From contig CAZUMJ010000016.1 in NCBI GenBank assembly GCA_964621605.1, forward strand, positions 1 through 64,000: a DNA stretch of 64,000 nt, written 5' to 3'. Shown in pieces: positions 54,632-63,680 of this stretch; position 1 is the first letter of the stretch; each line of letters starts with the position of its first letter. This DNA comes from CAZUMJ01 sp964621605 (lineage in GTDB: Bacteria; Actinomycetota; Acidimicrobiia; Acidimicrobiales; Iamiaceae). The position numbers and the translations under genes are program-made. The notes under the pieces were generated by a model. It worked only from the letters and a program-made list of their open reading frames with translations, was not told where the DNA came from and did not search any database.

Positions 54632-56113
54632 CTAGCTCCCGGCGGCGGCACGCCGTTGCCGGTAGCGGGCATCTCGCCACAGGTGCTCAAGAGCCGTCAC
54701 CGCGCGGTTGGCCGATGCGTAGCAGAGCCGCCCCGTTGCGCGAACCGTGGCAGGGCCCGGGTTGTCCGGCGAGGCGACAGCCAACTCCGATGCGAGGAGG
54801 ATGGGCTTCCCGGTGGCATCTGAGATGTCTGCTGCGGCTTGCGCGTACCGCGCGTCCTGACGCTCGTGAAACGCGACGATGCGTTCGAGACCGTGGTCTG
54901 GGTAGAAGCCGCCGTCTCGCATGAGCTTCGCCTGGTTCGACTGGATCCCGAGCCCGAGTTGGATCACTGCATCGACCTCCGTGTGCTCCGCGATGAGCGC
55001 GAGCACCTCTGGAATCGTGTCGCGCGTCTCCGCACCCGCAAGATCGACCGGGTTGTTGCGACTCCACCGTGGCGGGAGCTTCTCGTCGATCGACGCACGC
55101 AGATCGTCGGGCAGCTCGACCAACTCCAGCGTGCCCCCGGCAGTGATCGCGTCCGCTGTGACGACACCCCAACCGCCGGCTGTGGTCAGGACCACAGTTC
55201 GGGGCCCGCGCGGAAGTGGCTGGGTTGCAAAGGTTGCCGCGGCCTCGAATGCCTCCTCGACCGTCGCGGCACGGGTGACACCGGCCTGGCGGCACACGCC
55301 GTCGAAGACGCGGTCGTCGGACGCCAGCGATCCGGTGTGGCTTGCGGCCGCACGCTGGCCGCCAGAGGTTGCCCCGCCCTTCACCAGCACGAGCGGCATG
55401 CGCTCGGCGACCGAGCGGATGCGCCGGGCGAACGCAGCCCCGTCGGTGATCCCTTCCACGTAGGCCAGACCGACCGCAGTCGCGGGATCGTCCGCGTAGT
55501 AGTCGAGGTAGTCGGCTACCCCCACCGCGGCGGCGTTGCCTGCGCTCACGGCACGGCTGATGCCGACCCCTGTCTGGACGGACCAGTTCAGGAACGACGA
55601 CACGAAGTTGCCGGACTGGCTCGCCACCCCGATGCGGCCCTTTGGAGGGTACGGGGCGACGATCTGCGCGCAGAGATCTACCGGCGTCGACACGATGCCC
55701 TGACCGTTCGGACCCGCGAGCAGGATGCCGAGCTCGTCCGCGAGCGCCACCAGCTCGTCCTCGGCTGCGCGGCCCTCTGCGCCCGCCTCGCGGTACCCAG
55801 CGGAGGTGACGAAGGCGGCTCGGATTCCCTTCGCAGCGCACGAGCGGAGCAGGTCAGGGTTGACCGACGCCGGCGTGCAGATGAAGACAAGATCGAGCCC
55901 TTCATCGGGCAGCGCATCGATGTCGCGTACCGACTGGATGCCGAGCACGTTCGCCCCGTCACGGTTCGTCGCGGCCACGACGCCCCGGTAGCCGCTCGCG
56001 AGGATGTTGTGCAGGCTCACGAACCCGAACTTGCCGGGGTGACTCGACGCGCCGGCGACGACGACGCCGCGTGGCTCGAACAGCGCACGGAACCCCTCAG
56101 ACGACGTGCCCAT
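54632..56113 (-). CDS. NDP-forming acyl-CoA synthetase, alpha (CoA-binding) subunit
   Basis: 493 residues: a CoA-binding Rossmann domain (1-130: GVVVAGASSHPGKFG) and succinyl-CoA-ligase-like domains. The phosphorylated histidine is expected in AASHTGSLASDD. With the ATP-grasp subunit encoded just upstream it should interconvert an acid, CoA and ATP with acyl-CoA, ADP and phosphate; the acid is unknown. Its ATG shares one base with the stop of that gene (TGATG). Confidence 0.9.
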   Translation of the reverse strand: MGTSSEGFRALFEPRGVVVAGASSHPGKFGFVSLHNILASGYRGVVAATNRDGANVLGIQSVRDIDALPDEGLDLVFICTPASVNPDLLRSCAAKGIRAAFVTSAGYREAGAEGRAAEDELVALADELGILLAGPNGQGIVSTPVDLCAQIVAPYPPKGRIGVASQSGNFVSSFLNWSVQTGVGISRAVSAGNAAAVGVADYLDYYADDPATAVGLAYVEGITDGAAFARRIRSVAERMPLVLVKGGATSGGQRAAASHTGSLASDDRVFDGVCRQAGVTRAATVEEAFEAAATFATQPLPRGPRTVVLTTAGGWGVVTADAITAGGTLELVELPDDLRASIDEKLPPRWSRNNPVDLAGAETRDTIPEVLALIAEHTEVDAVIQLGLGIQSNQAKLMRDGGFYPDHGLERIVAFHERQDARYAQAAADISDATGKPILLASELAVASPDNPGPATVRATGRLCYASANRAVTALEHLWRDARYRQRRAAAGS

Positions 56114-56766
56114 CAGACGATGACCTCCACGAGGGCGTCGACGGCGATCGGACTTCCATCGACCACGACGAGCGGATTGAGGTCGACCGACACAACCTCG
56201 GGGTGCGCCTCCGCTAGGCGGGACAGCGCGAGCAAGACCTGACCGAGCGCCTCCCGATCTACTGGCGGCTCCCCGCGGAACGGTCCGAGGAGCGCCTGTG
56301 CCCGAAGGTCATCGATCATGTCCTGGGCGTCGTACGCGTCGAGAGGGACCAGGCGGAAGGCCACGTCGGCAACCGCCTCAGCGAGGACTCCACCAACCCC
56401 GACCATGACCGCAGGCCCGAACTGGGGGTCGGTCACGATGCCAGCGATGAGCTCGCGTGCACCCGACACCATGGGAGCGATCAGCACGCCGACGTCACCG
56501 TCGTCGGGTGTTGCGGCCTCGAGCAGCTCTGCTGCTGCACGCTGCACGGCGGCGTCGTCACGCAGACCGAGGCGCACGAGGCCGCGTTCGGTCTTGTGGG
56601 CGATGCGATCGCCGCACAGCTTTGCCACGACGGGGTAGCCAAAGCGTGCTGCTGCCTCGATCGCCGCGTCTGGGGTGGCAACGACCGCTTCGCCAGGAAC
56701 GGGAACCCCCGCTTCGGCGACGAGGGAGGTGGAGTCGGCTTCGGAGAGCGTCCGGGTTTCAGGCAC
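56113..56766 (-). CDS. NDP-forming acyl-CoA synthetase, ATP-grasp subunit
   Basis: 217 residues with the ATP-grasp pattern: GYPVVAKLCGDRIAHKTERGLVRLGL binds nucleotide; VGVGGVLAEAVADVAFRLVPL and VVSVDLNPLVVVDG complete the fold. It pairs with the alpha subunit downstream. GTG 56766 has TAGGCT 8 bases upstream, in which TAG is the stop codon of the SDR gene. Confidence 0.9.
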   Translation of the reverse strand: MPETRTLSEADSTSLVAEAGVPVPGEAVVATPDAAIEAAARFGYPVVAKLCGDRIAHKTERGLVRLGLRDDAAVQRAAAELLEAATPDDGDVGVLIAPMVSGARELIAGIVTDPQFGPAVMVGVGGVLAEAVADVAFRLVPLDAYDAQDMIDDLRAQALLGPFRGEPPVDREALGQVLLALSRLAEAHPEVVSVDLNPLVVVDGSPIAVDALVEVIV

Positions 56767-56774
56767 GAGCAGCG

Positions 56775-56780
56775 AGCCTA
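56775..56780 (-). promoter_or_regulatory. -10-like TAGGCT that begins with the SDR stop codon
   Basis: Would let the acyl-CoA synthetase pair be transcribed apart from the TetR-controlled operon. Confidence 0.4.
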
Positions 56781-57626
56781 CCGACGCCCCTTCCGCGGCG
56801 TGTTCTGGAGCCTGAAACCGGTCGAGAGCACCCGCTGGGGCACGGCTGCGGGCAGCCGCGACACGAGGTCGAACATCTTCGCGTCGGGCCCGATCAGCGC
56901 GCGTCGACGGTTTCGCTCGACCGCCTTGATGATCTGCCGAGCAGCCTTCGCGGGGGTGGACAGCGCGATCTTGTCGAACTCCCGTGCCGGATCATCGTGC
57001 CCGGCGTTTGCCGCCAGCGACGGGTCCATGCGGGCGTTGCGCACGATGTTCGTCTTGATGCCCCCGGGGTGCACCGTCGTGCACGAGACGTTCCCGCCGT
57101 CGGCGTCGAGCTCGATGCGCAATGCGTCGGTGAAGCCTCGCACCGCGAACTTGGCTGCGTTATACGCAGACTGCGACGGAATCGCCAGCAGTCCGAAGAC
57201 GCTCGAGATGTTGACGATGTGCCCCTCGTCGGCGGCGCGCAAGTGCGGCAAGAACGCCTTCGTCCCGTAGACCACACCCCAGAAGTTGATGTTCACGAGC
57301 CAGGTCATGTCTTCGAGCGACATGTCTTCGATCGTCGCCCCGAGTGCCACGCCCGCGTTGTTCACGACGAGGTTGACCGTGCCATGCTCGGCGACCACCG
57401 CGTCGGCCCAGGCCTGCACCGCGGCTTGGTCGGCGACGTCCACTCGAGCGGAGGTCACCTTCACCCCCCGGCCTTCACAGCGCGCGACCGTCTCCGCGAG
57501 ACCGGTCTCGTCGATGTCACTCAGCGCCAGGTGTGCGCCCCGCGCCGAGAGCTGCTCGGCAAGGGCCCTTCCGATACCCGAGCCCGCTCCGGTGATGGCC
57601 GCGACGCGACCCGCGAAATGCTGCAT
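56778..57626 (-). CDS. Short-chain dehydrogenase/reductase
   Basis: 282 residues. The cofactor motif TGAGSGIGRA, NNAG, the catalytic Ser in ISSVFGLLA and YNAAK define a classical SDR. The C-terminal extension (AVPQRVLSTGFRLQNTPRKGRR) is common in actinobacterial SDRs acting on lipids or steroids. The start is ATG 57626 with AAAGGAA about 7 bases upstream. Third gene of the hydrolase-monooxygenase-SDR operon. Confidence 0.92.
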   Translation of the reverse strand: MQHFAGRVAAITGAGSGIGRALAEQLSARGAHLALSDIDETGLAETVARCEGRGVKVTSARVDVADQAAVQAWADAVVAEHGTVNLVVNNAGVALGATIEDMSLEDMTWLVNINFWGVVYGTKAFLPHLRAADEGHIVNISSVFGLLAIPSQSAYNAAKFAVRGFTDALRIELDADGGNVSCTTVHPGGIKTNIVRNARMDPSLAANAGHDDPAREFDKIALSTPAKAARQIIKAVERNRRRALIGPDAKMFDLVSRLPAAVPQRVLSTGFRLQNTPRKGRR

Positions 57627-57657
57627 GCGGAATTTCCTTTCGGGTTGCGGAGCCGCG

Positions 57658-59154
57658 TCAGGCGTCGGCGCCTGCGACAGCCGTGCTGCGCTTGCGGTTG
57701 GTGAAGGACATGACACCGTCGTCGATGCCCTTCATGCGCATGGCCTGGAAGTCTCGCAGGTAGCTCTGGTGGACCTGCCATGGGAACTTGCTCCCCTGCT
57801 GCGGGAAGCGATCGGCCGCACGCACGACGTACCCGGAGCTCAGGCTGAGCAAGCGCTCGTGGGTGACCGTCGAGTCGGAGTTGCGCGGCGTGCACTGACG
57901 GAGGCCGGTCTCGTGGAGTCGGTTCAGGAGCCGCATCGCATACCCGCAGGTGAGCTCTGCCTTCAGCGTCCAAGACGCATTCGTGTACCCGATCACGGCG
58001 ACGAAGTTCGGCACATCCTCGAGCATCATTCCCTTGTAGGTGAGGCGCGTGGAGAGGTCGACGGGCTCACCGTCTGTGCGCAGGTCGAGGCCGCCCGCGA
58101 AGATCAGGTCCAACCCCGTTGCCATCACGACGATGTCCGCGGACAGCTCTTCTCCTGAGCGCAGGCGGATCCCGCCGTCGGTGAATCGATCGACGTGGTC
58201 CGTCACGATGCTGGCCGTGCCCGCCTTGATCGCCTTGAACAGGTCCGCGTCGGGCACGACGCAGAAGCGTTGATCCCACGGGTTGTAGCTGGGCGTGAAG
58301 TGCGGATCGATCGGGTAGCCCTTCGGGAGCATCCGCTCCTGGGCCTTGCGCACGCCTCGCTTCACGGCACCGGGGTAGCGCTGGCTGAACTGGTAGAAGC
58401 CCTGCGTGCCGGTCGCCATCACCCAGCGCAGGATCGTTCCCACCATCCTGTCGGGAAGCACCTTGCGCAGGACCTTCGCGATCGGGCTCTTCTGCGGAAC
58501 CGACGCGACATACGTGGGCGACCGTTGCAGCATGGTGACCTGTGCGCCGCGCTGGGCCAGCGAGGGCACCAGGGTGATGGCTGTCGCGCCGCTCCCGATG
58601 ACGACGATCTTCTTGCCGGCGACGTCGAGGTCGGCCGGCCAGAACTGCGGGTCGACGATCGTGCCCTGGTACGTGTCGACGGCCTCGAAGTCGGGTCGGT
58701 AGCCGCGGTCGTAGCGGTAGTAGCCCGCGCACGAGAACAGGAAGCCACACGTCAGCTCGAACTGCTCACCGGTGTCGGTCCGTTCCGCGGTGATGCGCCA
58801 GCGGGCGTCCTCGGTGGACCAGTCCGCGGCCAACACCCGGTGCCCGAAACGGATGTGGCTGTCGATGCCCTCTTCCTTTGCGGTGTCGACTACGTACCTG
58901 CGGATCGCATCGCCCTCAGCGATCGCGTGCTCGTCCTCCCAAGGACGGAAGGAGTAGCCCAGGGTGTACATGTCGGAGTCGGACCGCACACCCGGGTAGC
59001 GGAAGAGGTCCCACGTTCCCCCGATGGCATCGCGTGCCTCGAAGATCGCGTAGGTGGCCCACGGGGCGTCGGCCTGTAGGTAGTGGCCCGCGGCGATGCC
59101 CGAGAGGCCGGCACCCATCACGAGGACGTCGAGATGTTCGACTGCGTTGGTCAT
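57658..59154 (-). CDS. Flavin-containing (Baeyer-Villiger-type) monooxygenase
   Basis: 498 residues. FAD motif GAGLSGIAAG, a second dinucleotide motif IGSGATAIT and the EGGTW-like region ARDAIGGTWDLFRYPGV are present. The fingerprint FxGxxxHxxxW is altered to YQGTIVDPQFW, with Asp for His. Relatives such as MymA or EthA oxidise ketones, thioamides or fatty-acid derivatives with NADPH and oxygen. The start ATG 59154 overlaps the hydrolase stop by four bases. Confidence 0.92.
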   Translation of the reverse strand: MTNAVEHLDVLVMGAGLSGIAAGHYLQADAPWATYAIFEARDAIGGTWDLFRYPGVRSDSDMYTLGYSFRPWEDEHAIAEGDAIRRYVVDTAKEEGIDSHIRFGHRVLAADWSTEDARWRITAERTDTGEQFELTCGFLFSCAGYYRYDRGYRPDFEAVDTYQGTIVDPQFWPADLDVAGKKIVVIGSGATAITLVPSLAQRGAQVTMLQRSPTYVASVPQKSPIAKVLRKVLPDRMVGTILRWVMATGTQGFYQFSQRYPGAVKRGVRKAQERMLPKGYPIDPHFTPSYNPWDQRFCVVPDADLFKAIKAGTASIVTDHVDRFTDGGIRLRSGEELSADIVVMATGLDLIFAGGLDLRTDGEPVDLSTRLTYKGMMLEDVPNFVAVIGYTNASWTLKAELTCGYAMRLLNRLHETGLRQCTPRNSDSTVTHERLLSLSSGYVVRAADRFPQQGSKFPWQVHQSYLRDFQAMRMKGIDDGVMSFTNRKRSTAVAGADA

Positions 59155-60044
59155 GCTGCGCTCCCAACAAGGAGGTCGCGCAACGAGCCGTCGTCGCCGA
59201 AGAGCTCGGTACGCCAGGTTGCGACAAGGTCGGATGTGTCGATGTCGTTGGGGTGGAAGCCGACGCGGTCGTAGGCGCAGAGCTTCGACCACAGGGCCGG
59301 GTTCACGAGAGAGGAGGTGCGAAGGCTGCGCAGGCTCTGACGGAGCCGTCCCCTGCGCCAGGTGTCGCGGTCACGCAGCAGCGACAGCGACACGTCGAGG
59401 ATCGTGCCGGTCACGAACGCGAAGCGGATGACCTTCATCGTGTTGATGCGCAGGCGTTCGCTGCCACCGACGGCGCGGTAGACGTCGAACGCGACCGCCT
59501 TGTGTTCGCACTCCTCCAGCGCGTGCCACGTGAGGAGTTCGACGATCGCGGGGTGTCCGAGCTCGGCCCGAGCACGAGGATCTGCAAGTACCTGCTCGGC
59601 GAGCGTGGCCGTGAAGTGCTCCAGTGCGGCGGTCGCGGCGAGGTTCGAGGCAGGGGACGCCACACGGGTGCGAAAGGCGAGGCCGCGCTTCGTGAAGTTC
59701 TCGATGCGCTTCGTGGGATACCCGAGCGTCGCAAGGTGATCGTTGAGGATGCGGTGCTCGCGTCCGTGCGTTGCCTCTTGGCCGATGAAGCCCTTGACGT
59801 CGCGCAGGAGATCCGGGTCGGTGATCTCGTCGCGGTAGTGCCGCACCGAGCGGACGAAGAAGTCTTCGCCGTCGGGGAACACGGCCGACATCACGCTGAT
59901 GATGTGGCTCCTGATGAGATCGCCATCACCAGCGAAGTGGCGCGGGACGCCTTCGAGGCGTTCCTTGAAGGAGATGCGTCGCGTGGGGATGGGACGCTCC
60001 GCTGGGTCACTGGTCGAAGGGTCGTCATGTCGGACGTCGGTCAT
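59151..60044 (-). CDS. Putative metal-dependent hydrolase, diiron ferritin-like (PF10118-type)
   Basis: 297 residues, almost all alpha-helical. Carboxylate/histidine pairs suited to a di-metal site are seen in GQEATHGREHRIL and WHALEECEHKAVAFDVY. The family is annotated as a predicted metal-dependent hydrolase; an oxidase or oxygenase role is as plausible from the ligand pattern. First gene of the operon, with its own promoter and the palindromic box just upstream, and an AGGGGG ribosome site. Confidence 0.85.
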   Translation of the reverse strand: MTDVRHDDPSTSDPAERPIPTRRISFKERLEGVPRHFAGDGDLIRSHIISVMSAVFPDGEDFFVRSVRHYRDEITDPDLLRDVKGFIGQEATHGREHRILNDHLATLGYPTKRIENFTKRGLAFRTRVASPASNLAATAALEHFTATLAEQVLADPRARAELGHPAIVELLTWHALEECEHKAVAFDVYRAVGGSERLRINTMKVIRFAFVTGTILDVSLSLLRDRDTWRRGRLRQSLRSLRTSSLVNPALWSKLCAYDRVGFHPNDIDTSDLVATWRTELFGDDGSLRDLLVGSAA

Positions 60045-60073
60045 TGCGGTGGTGCCCCCTTGTCTCGTGCACT

Positions 60074-60102
60074 ACCGTAGAGGAATAGAGAGATTCTCTC
60101 AA
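60074..60102 (-). promoter_or_regulatory. Promoter of the hydrolase-monooxygenase-SDR operon
   Basis: Read on the minus strand: TTGAGA (60102-60097), a 17-base spacer, TACGGT (60079-60074). The expected start is near 60067, leaving a leader of about 23 bases. Confidence 0.6.
60088..60100. promoter_or_regulatory. 13-bp palindrome GAGAGATTCTCTC, probable TetR operator
   Basis: Perfect GAGAGA/TCTCTC arms around a central T. It overlaps the -35 and spacer of the operon promoter and lies 57 bases before the divergent tetR gene, as expected of a self-regulating repressor. Confidence 0.6.
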
Positions 60103-60157
60103 GCTCTCAACTGGTGTGACGTGCGTCTCCCAACGGCGCACAGACGACGGAGGTGCC

Positions 60158-60757
60158 GTGCCAGCCGCGACGAAACGCTCCAAGGGCGAGCAGACCAAGG
60201 GCACGATCTTGACCGCGGCCATCCAGCGCTTCGGCAGTGACGGGTTCCGCGCGACCTCGGTCACCGATGTCGCACGCGACGCGGACGTGGGCGGCACCGT
60301 CCCCTACGCCTACTTCCCGAACAAGGAAGCACTCTTCCTCGCCGCGGTCGACCACGACGCAGCCGCGCTCATCAGCGAGGGGCTCGCCATCTTCCTGCGA
60401 GGCACGAGGGGTGCATGGCGCGAGGACCTCGCCCTCGCACTCATCGCAAGCGTCGACGATCACCCACTTGCGCGTCGGCTGCTCGCAGGGCTCGAGCCCG
60501 AGATCACACCACGGGTCCTCGAGATTCCCGCGCTTGCAGAGCTGCGTCGTGTCTGCGCTGATCGCCTGCGCCTCGATCAGATTGACGGCACCGTGCGCGT
60601 CGACATCGACCCCGAGCCGATGGCGAACGGCCTGGTCGCCATCCTCCTCTCGCTGTTGATGTCTGTCGTGCAACTCGGTCGCGAGGCGACGCTCGGCTAC
60701 CAGAACGACGTCGCTCGAGTCTTCAGCGCGGCATTGGAGCCCATCGCCGAACCGTAG
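60158..60757 (+). CDS. TetR-family regulator, divergent from monooxygenase operon
   Basis: 199 residues. Helix-turn-helix at about 15-60 (TVTDVARDADVGGTVPYAYFPNKEALF, with small variation) and a helical ligand domain. GTG 60158 has GGAGG 4 bases upstream; an in-frame GTG at 60116 would add residues before the usual TetR N-terminus. It is the likely repressor of the divergent operon, with a lipid or hydrophobic inducer as in similar systems; inference. Confidence 0.87.
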   Translation: MPAATKRSKGEQTKGTILTAAIQRFGSDGFRATSVTDVARDADVGGTVPYAYFPNKEALFLAAVDHDAAALISEGLAIFLRGTRGAWREDLALALIASVDDHPLARRLLAGLEPEITPRVLEIPALAELRRVCADRLRLDQIDGTVRVDIDPEPMANGLVAILLSLLMSVVQLGREATLGYQNDVARVFSAALEPIAEP

Positions 60758-60760
60758 GGT
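60755..60760 (+). promoter_or_regulatory. -10-like TAGGGT that begins with the tetR stop codon
   Basis: TAG (60755-60757) is the tetR stop. The M13 peptidase ATG follows after 8 bases. Confidence 0.42.
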
Positions 60761-60768
60761 GTGCGCCC

Positions 60769-62733
60769 ATGGGCACCCCCACCGGCATCGACCTCTCCCA
60801 CCGCGATCACACCGTCCGACCACAAGACGATCTCTTTCGCCATGTGAACGGAGGTTGGCTCACCACCGCGGAGATCCCTGCTGATCGCGCGACAGACGGG
60901 GCGTTCCACCAGCTTCGCGATGATGCCGAGGCGCACCTTCGAGCATTGGTCGAAGCCCTGCCCGAGCACGCCCCGGCTGGGAGCGAGGCGCAACAGGTCG
61001 GCGACCTGTACCGCTCGTTCCTCGACGAGGACCACATCGAGGGGCTCGATCTCGCGCCGATCGCTGATGACCTTGCGGCAGTAGATGCCCTGGAAGATCT
61101 CTCGCAGCTCGCGGCGCTCCTCGGCCGCTTCGGCCGGTTCGGCATGGCCGGTCTCTTCGGCGTTTCGGTCTTCGCCGATGCGCGGGCATCCGACCAGTAC
61201 GCCGCGTACCTCGGTCAAGCCGGACTCGGCCTCCCAGACGAGGCGTTCTACCGCGAAGACGCATTCGAAGGTCTCCGCTCGGCGTACCACGGCCACGTCG
61301 CCGCGATGCTCGCGCTCCTCGGGTGCGCCGACGACGACGCCGAGAGCGCCGCGACCACCGTCCTGCGCGTCGAGACGGCGCTGGCCTCCCACCATTGGGA
61401 CCAGGTGCGCGACCGCGACGCCGAAGCGACCTACAACCGGCACTCGCGAGCAGAGCTCGAGGCTCGCTGCGCCCGCTTCGACTGGACGGCATGGCTGCAG
61501 GGCCTCGATGCGCCCGACTCGCTCCTCGACGGCATCGTCGTACGGGAACCGAGCTTTCTCGAAGGGCTCGACGTCCTCCTCGCGGAACTCTCGCTCGACG
61601 ACTGGAAGGTCTGGTTGCGGTGGCACCTGATCGATGAGGTCGCCCCGTTGCTGAGCAGCCGATTCGTGGAGCAGGACTTCGACTTCCACGGCCGCACGCT
61701 GACCGGCGCACCCGAGTTGCGTGCGCGGTGGAAGCGGGCGGTCGCAACGGTCGAAGGCGCGATGGGCGAAGCACTCGGGAAGCTCTATGTCGCCGAGCAC
61801 TTCGCCCCCGCAGCCAAGGAGGAGATGTTGACGCTCGTCGGCCACCTCCTGGACGCCTACCGGGCCAGCATCACGTCACTCGACTGGATGACCGACGACA
61901 CCCGTGCCCGAGCCCTGGCCAAGCTGGACACGTTCACCCCGAAGATCGGGTATCCGGATCGCTGGCGGGACTACTCGAAGCTCGAGATCCGGCCCGGTGA
62001 TCTCGTGGGCAACCTCCGCCGCGCCGCGTCGTTCGAGACAGATCGTGCGCTCGGTCGCATCGGGCAACCGGTAGACCGCGACGAGTGGTTCATGAGCCCG
62101 CAGACCGTGAACGCCTACTACAACCCGCTGCTCAACGAGATCGTCTTCCCTGCTGCGATCCTGCGCCCGCCGTTCTTTCACCCGGGTGCCGACGCGGCGG
62201 TGAACTTCGGCGCCATCGGCGCGGTCATCGGGCATGAGATCGGTCACGGCTTCGACGACCAGGGGTCGCGCTACGACGGCTCTGGGAACCTGAACGACTG
62301 GTGGACCGAGCAGGACCGCGAGGCCTTCGAGGCCCGCACGGCGGCGTTGATCGCCCAGTACGACGCACTCGAACCCCGCCAAGCGCCGGGTCACCATGTC
62401 AATGGCGCATTCACGATCGGAGAGAACATCGGCGATCTCGGCGGCCTCGCCATCGCCTATGCCGCGTGGAAGGCGTCCCTCGGCGGGCAGGACGCCCCAG
62501 CCGTCGATGGACTCACTGGAGCACAACGCTTCTTCTGGTCCTGGGCCCAGGCGTGGCGGACGATGTCTCGCGACGAAGAGGTCGTGCGCCTCCTGGCCGT
62601 CGATCCGCACTCACCGCCGGAGTTCAGGTGCAACGCCGTCGTACGCAACCTTCCCGGCTTCCACGACGCCTTTGAAACAACCGAGTCAGACGAACTCTGG
62701 CTCGACCCGACGGAGCGCGTCAGCATCTGGTGA
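60769..62733 (+). CDS. M13-family zinc metallopeptidase (neprilysin/PepO-like)
   Basis: 654 residues. The zinc motif HEIGHGFDD and the third ligand region ENIGDLGGLAIAY are intact, with NAYYNPLLNEIVFPAAIL before them. No signal peptide or membrane anchor is visible, so it is probably cytoplasmic and degrades oligopeptides. The C-terminus is RVSIW, similar to the family's terminal Trp. An insertion sequence begins 3 bases after the stop. Confidence 0.95.
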   Translation: MGTPTGIDLSHRDHTVRPQDDLFRHVNGGWLTTAEIPADRATDGAFHQLRDDAEAHLRALVEALPEHAPAGSEAQQVGDLYRSFLDEDHIEGLDLAPIADDLAAVDALEDLSQLAALLGRFGRFGMAGLFGVSVFADARASDQYAAYLGQAGLGLPDEAFYREDAFEGLRSAYHGHVAAMLALLGCADDDAESAATTVLRVETALASHHWDQVRDRDAEATYNRHSRAELEARCARFDWTAWLQGLDAPDSLLDGIVVREPSFLEGLDVLLAELSLDDWKVWLRWHLIDEVAPLLSSRFVEQDFDFHGRTLTGAPELRARWKRAVATVEGAMGEALGKLYVAEHFAPAAKEEMLTLVGHLLDAYRASITSLDWMTDDTRARALAKLDTFTPKIGYPDRWRDYSKLEIRPGDLVGNLRRAASFETDRALGRIGQPVDRDEWFMSPQTVNAYYNPLLNEIVFPAAILRPPFFHPGADAAVNFGAIGAVIGHEIGHGFDDQGSRYDGSGNLNDWWTEQDREAFEARTAALIAQYDALEPRQAPGHHVNGAFTIGENIGDLGGLAIAYAAWKASLGGQDAPAVDGLTGAQRFFWSWAQAWRTMSRDEEVVRLLAVDPHSPPEFRCNAVVRNLPGFHDAFETTESDELWLDPTERVSIW

Positions 62734-62736
62734 GGG

Positions 62737-62762
62737 TCAGTAGACCCGCGCGAAGTTTCGTG
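62737..62762 (+). repeat. Left terminal inverted repeat of the insertion sequence
   Basis: Begins TCAGTAGACCCGCGCGAAGT. Mismatches to the right end are at positions 4, 11, 13, 17 and 24. Confidence 0.85.
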
Positions 62763-62819
62763 TGAGTGGTGATCGGGGTCCGCGTGGGCGAGCCTCTGGG
62801 TGGGCAGCATCGCGGGTCT

Positions 62820-63680
62820 ATGACCTCCCTTGAGTTGCCCACGCCAGAGGCTCTGGCTCTCACTGTGCCTCACTTCTCGCCCCAGGCGCTGGATCACCTG
62901 ATCGCGCAGATCGCGCCTCACCTTCCGGCACCTCCCCAGCGGGGGCCCAAGGGCATGGCGGTCACGACCCGAGTCCGTCTCGCGCTCGGCTACCTGCGCG
63001 AGGGCGTTTCGCTTCGTGGCATGGCCCGGATCCTTGGGATCCCGACCACGACGCTGCGCGACAACATCAACCCCGTCCTGGCAGCGTTCGACCGGCTCGA
63101 ACCCGTACTGCCCGACGGCACGACCATCGACGACTTCGATGACATCGCCTGGTGGTGCGCCGAAGCGGGAGGCACGATGATCGTCGACGGAACCGAGTTC
63201 GCCGTTGCCAGACCAGGCGACCAGCACGCTCAGCGGCCCTTCTACTCGGGGAAGAAGAAGACCCACACCACCAAGACCATCGCTGTGTGCGACGGCGACT
63301 CGAACCTGTTGTGGGCAACACCGCTCGTCGGTGGCGCGACCCACGACATGACCGCCTTGCGCGACGCGAACCTGCCCGCGCACCTCGCCGACTCCTGCCT
63401 TGACGTGCTCGCAGACTCTGACTTCCAAGGCCTTCAACACGACGTTCCCACCGTCGAGCTGCCCACCAGACGACGCCGCCGCGACGAGGCCCTCACCGCC
63501 GTCGACCGCTTCTTCAACTCGGTCCTGTCCAAGCACCGAGTACGGGTCGAGCACGCCATCGGGCGACTGAAGCAGTGGCGCTGCCTGACCGTCCCCAAGC
63601 AACGCCGCGACCTGATCGAGCGCTGGCTCCCGGTCTGCTGGGCGCTCACCTCCTTCCAGCAAGCGTGGCCCCGATCATGA
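62820..63680 (+). CDS. IS5-family DDE transposase
   Basis: 286 residues. An N-terminal helix-turn-helix (RVRLALGYLREGVSLRGMARILGIPTTTLRDNI) and a DDE catalytic core are present: D123 in IVDGTEF, D199 (or D201) in LADSDFQG, and E244 in VEHAIGRLKQWR. It is intact, without frameshift, so the element may be active. The start is set at ATG 62820; an upstream in-frame GTG at 62766 is possible. Confidence 0.9.
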   Translation: MTSLELPTPEALALTVPHFSPQALDHLIAQIAPHLPAPPQRGPKGMAVTTRVRLALGYLREGVSLRGMARILGIPTTTLRDNINPVLAAFDRLEPVLPDGTTIDDFDDIAWWCAEAGGTMIVDGTEFAVARPGDQHAQRPFYSGKKKTHTTKTIAVCDGDSNLLWATPLVGGATHDMTALRDANLPAHLADSCLDVLADSDFQGLQHDVPTVELPTRRRRRDEALTAVDRFFNSVLSKHRVRVEHAIGRLKQWRCLTVPKQRRDLIERWLPVCWALTSFQQAWPRS

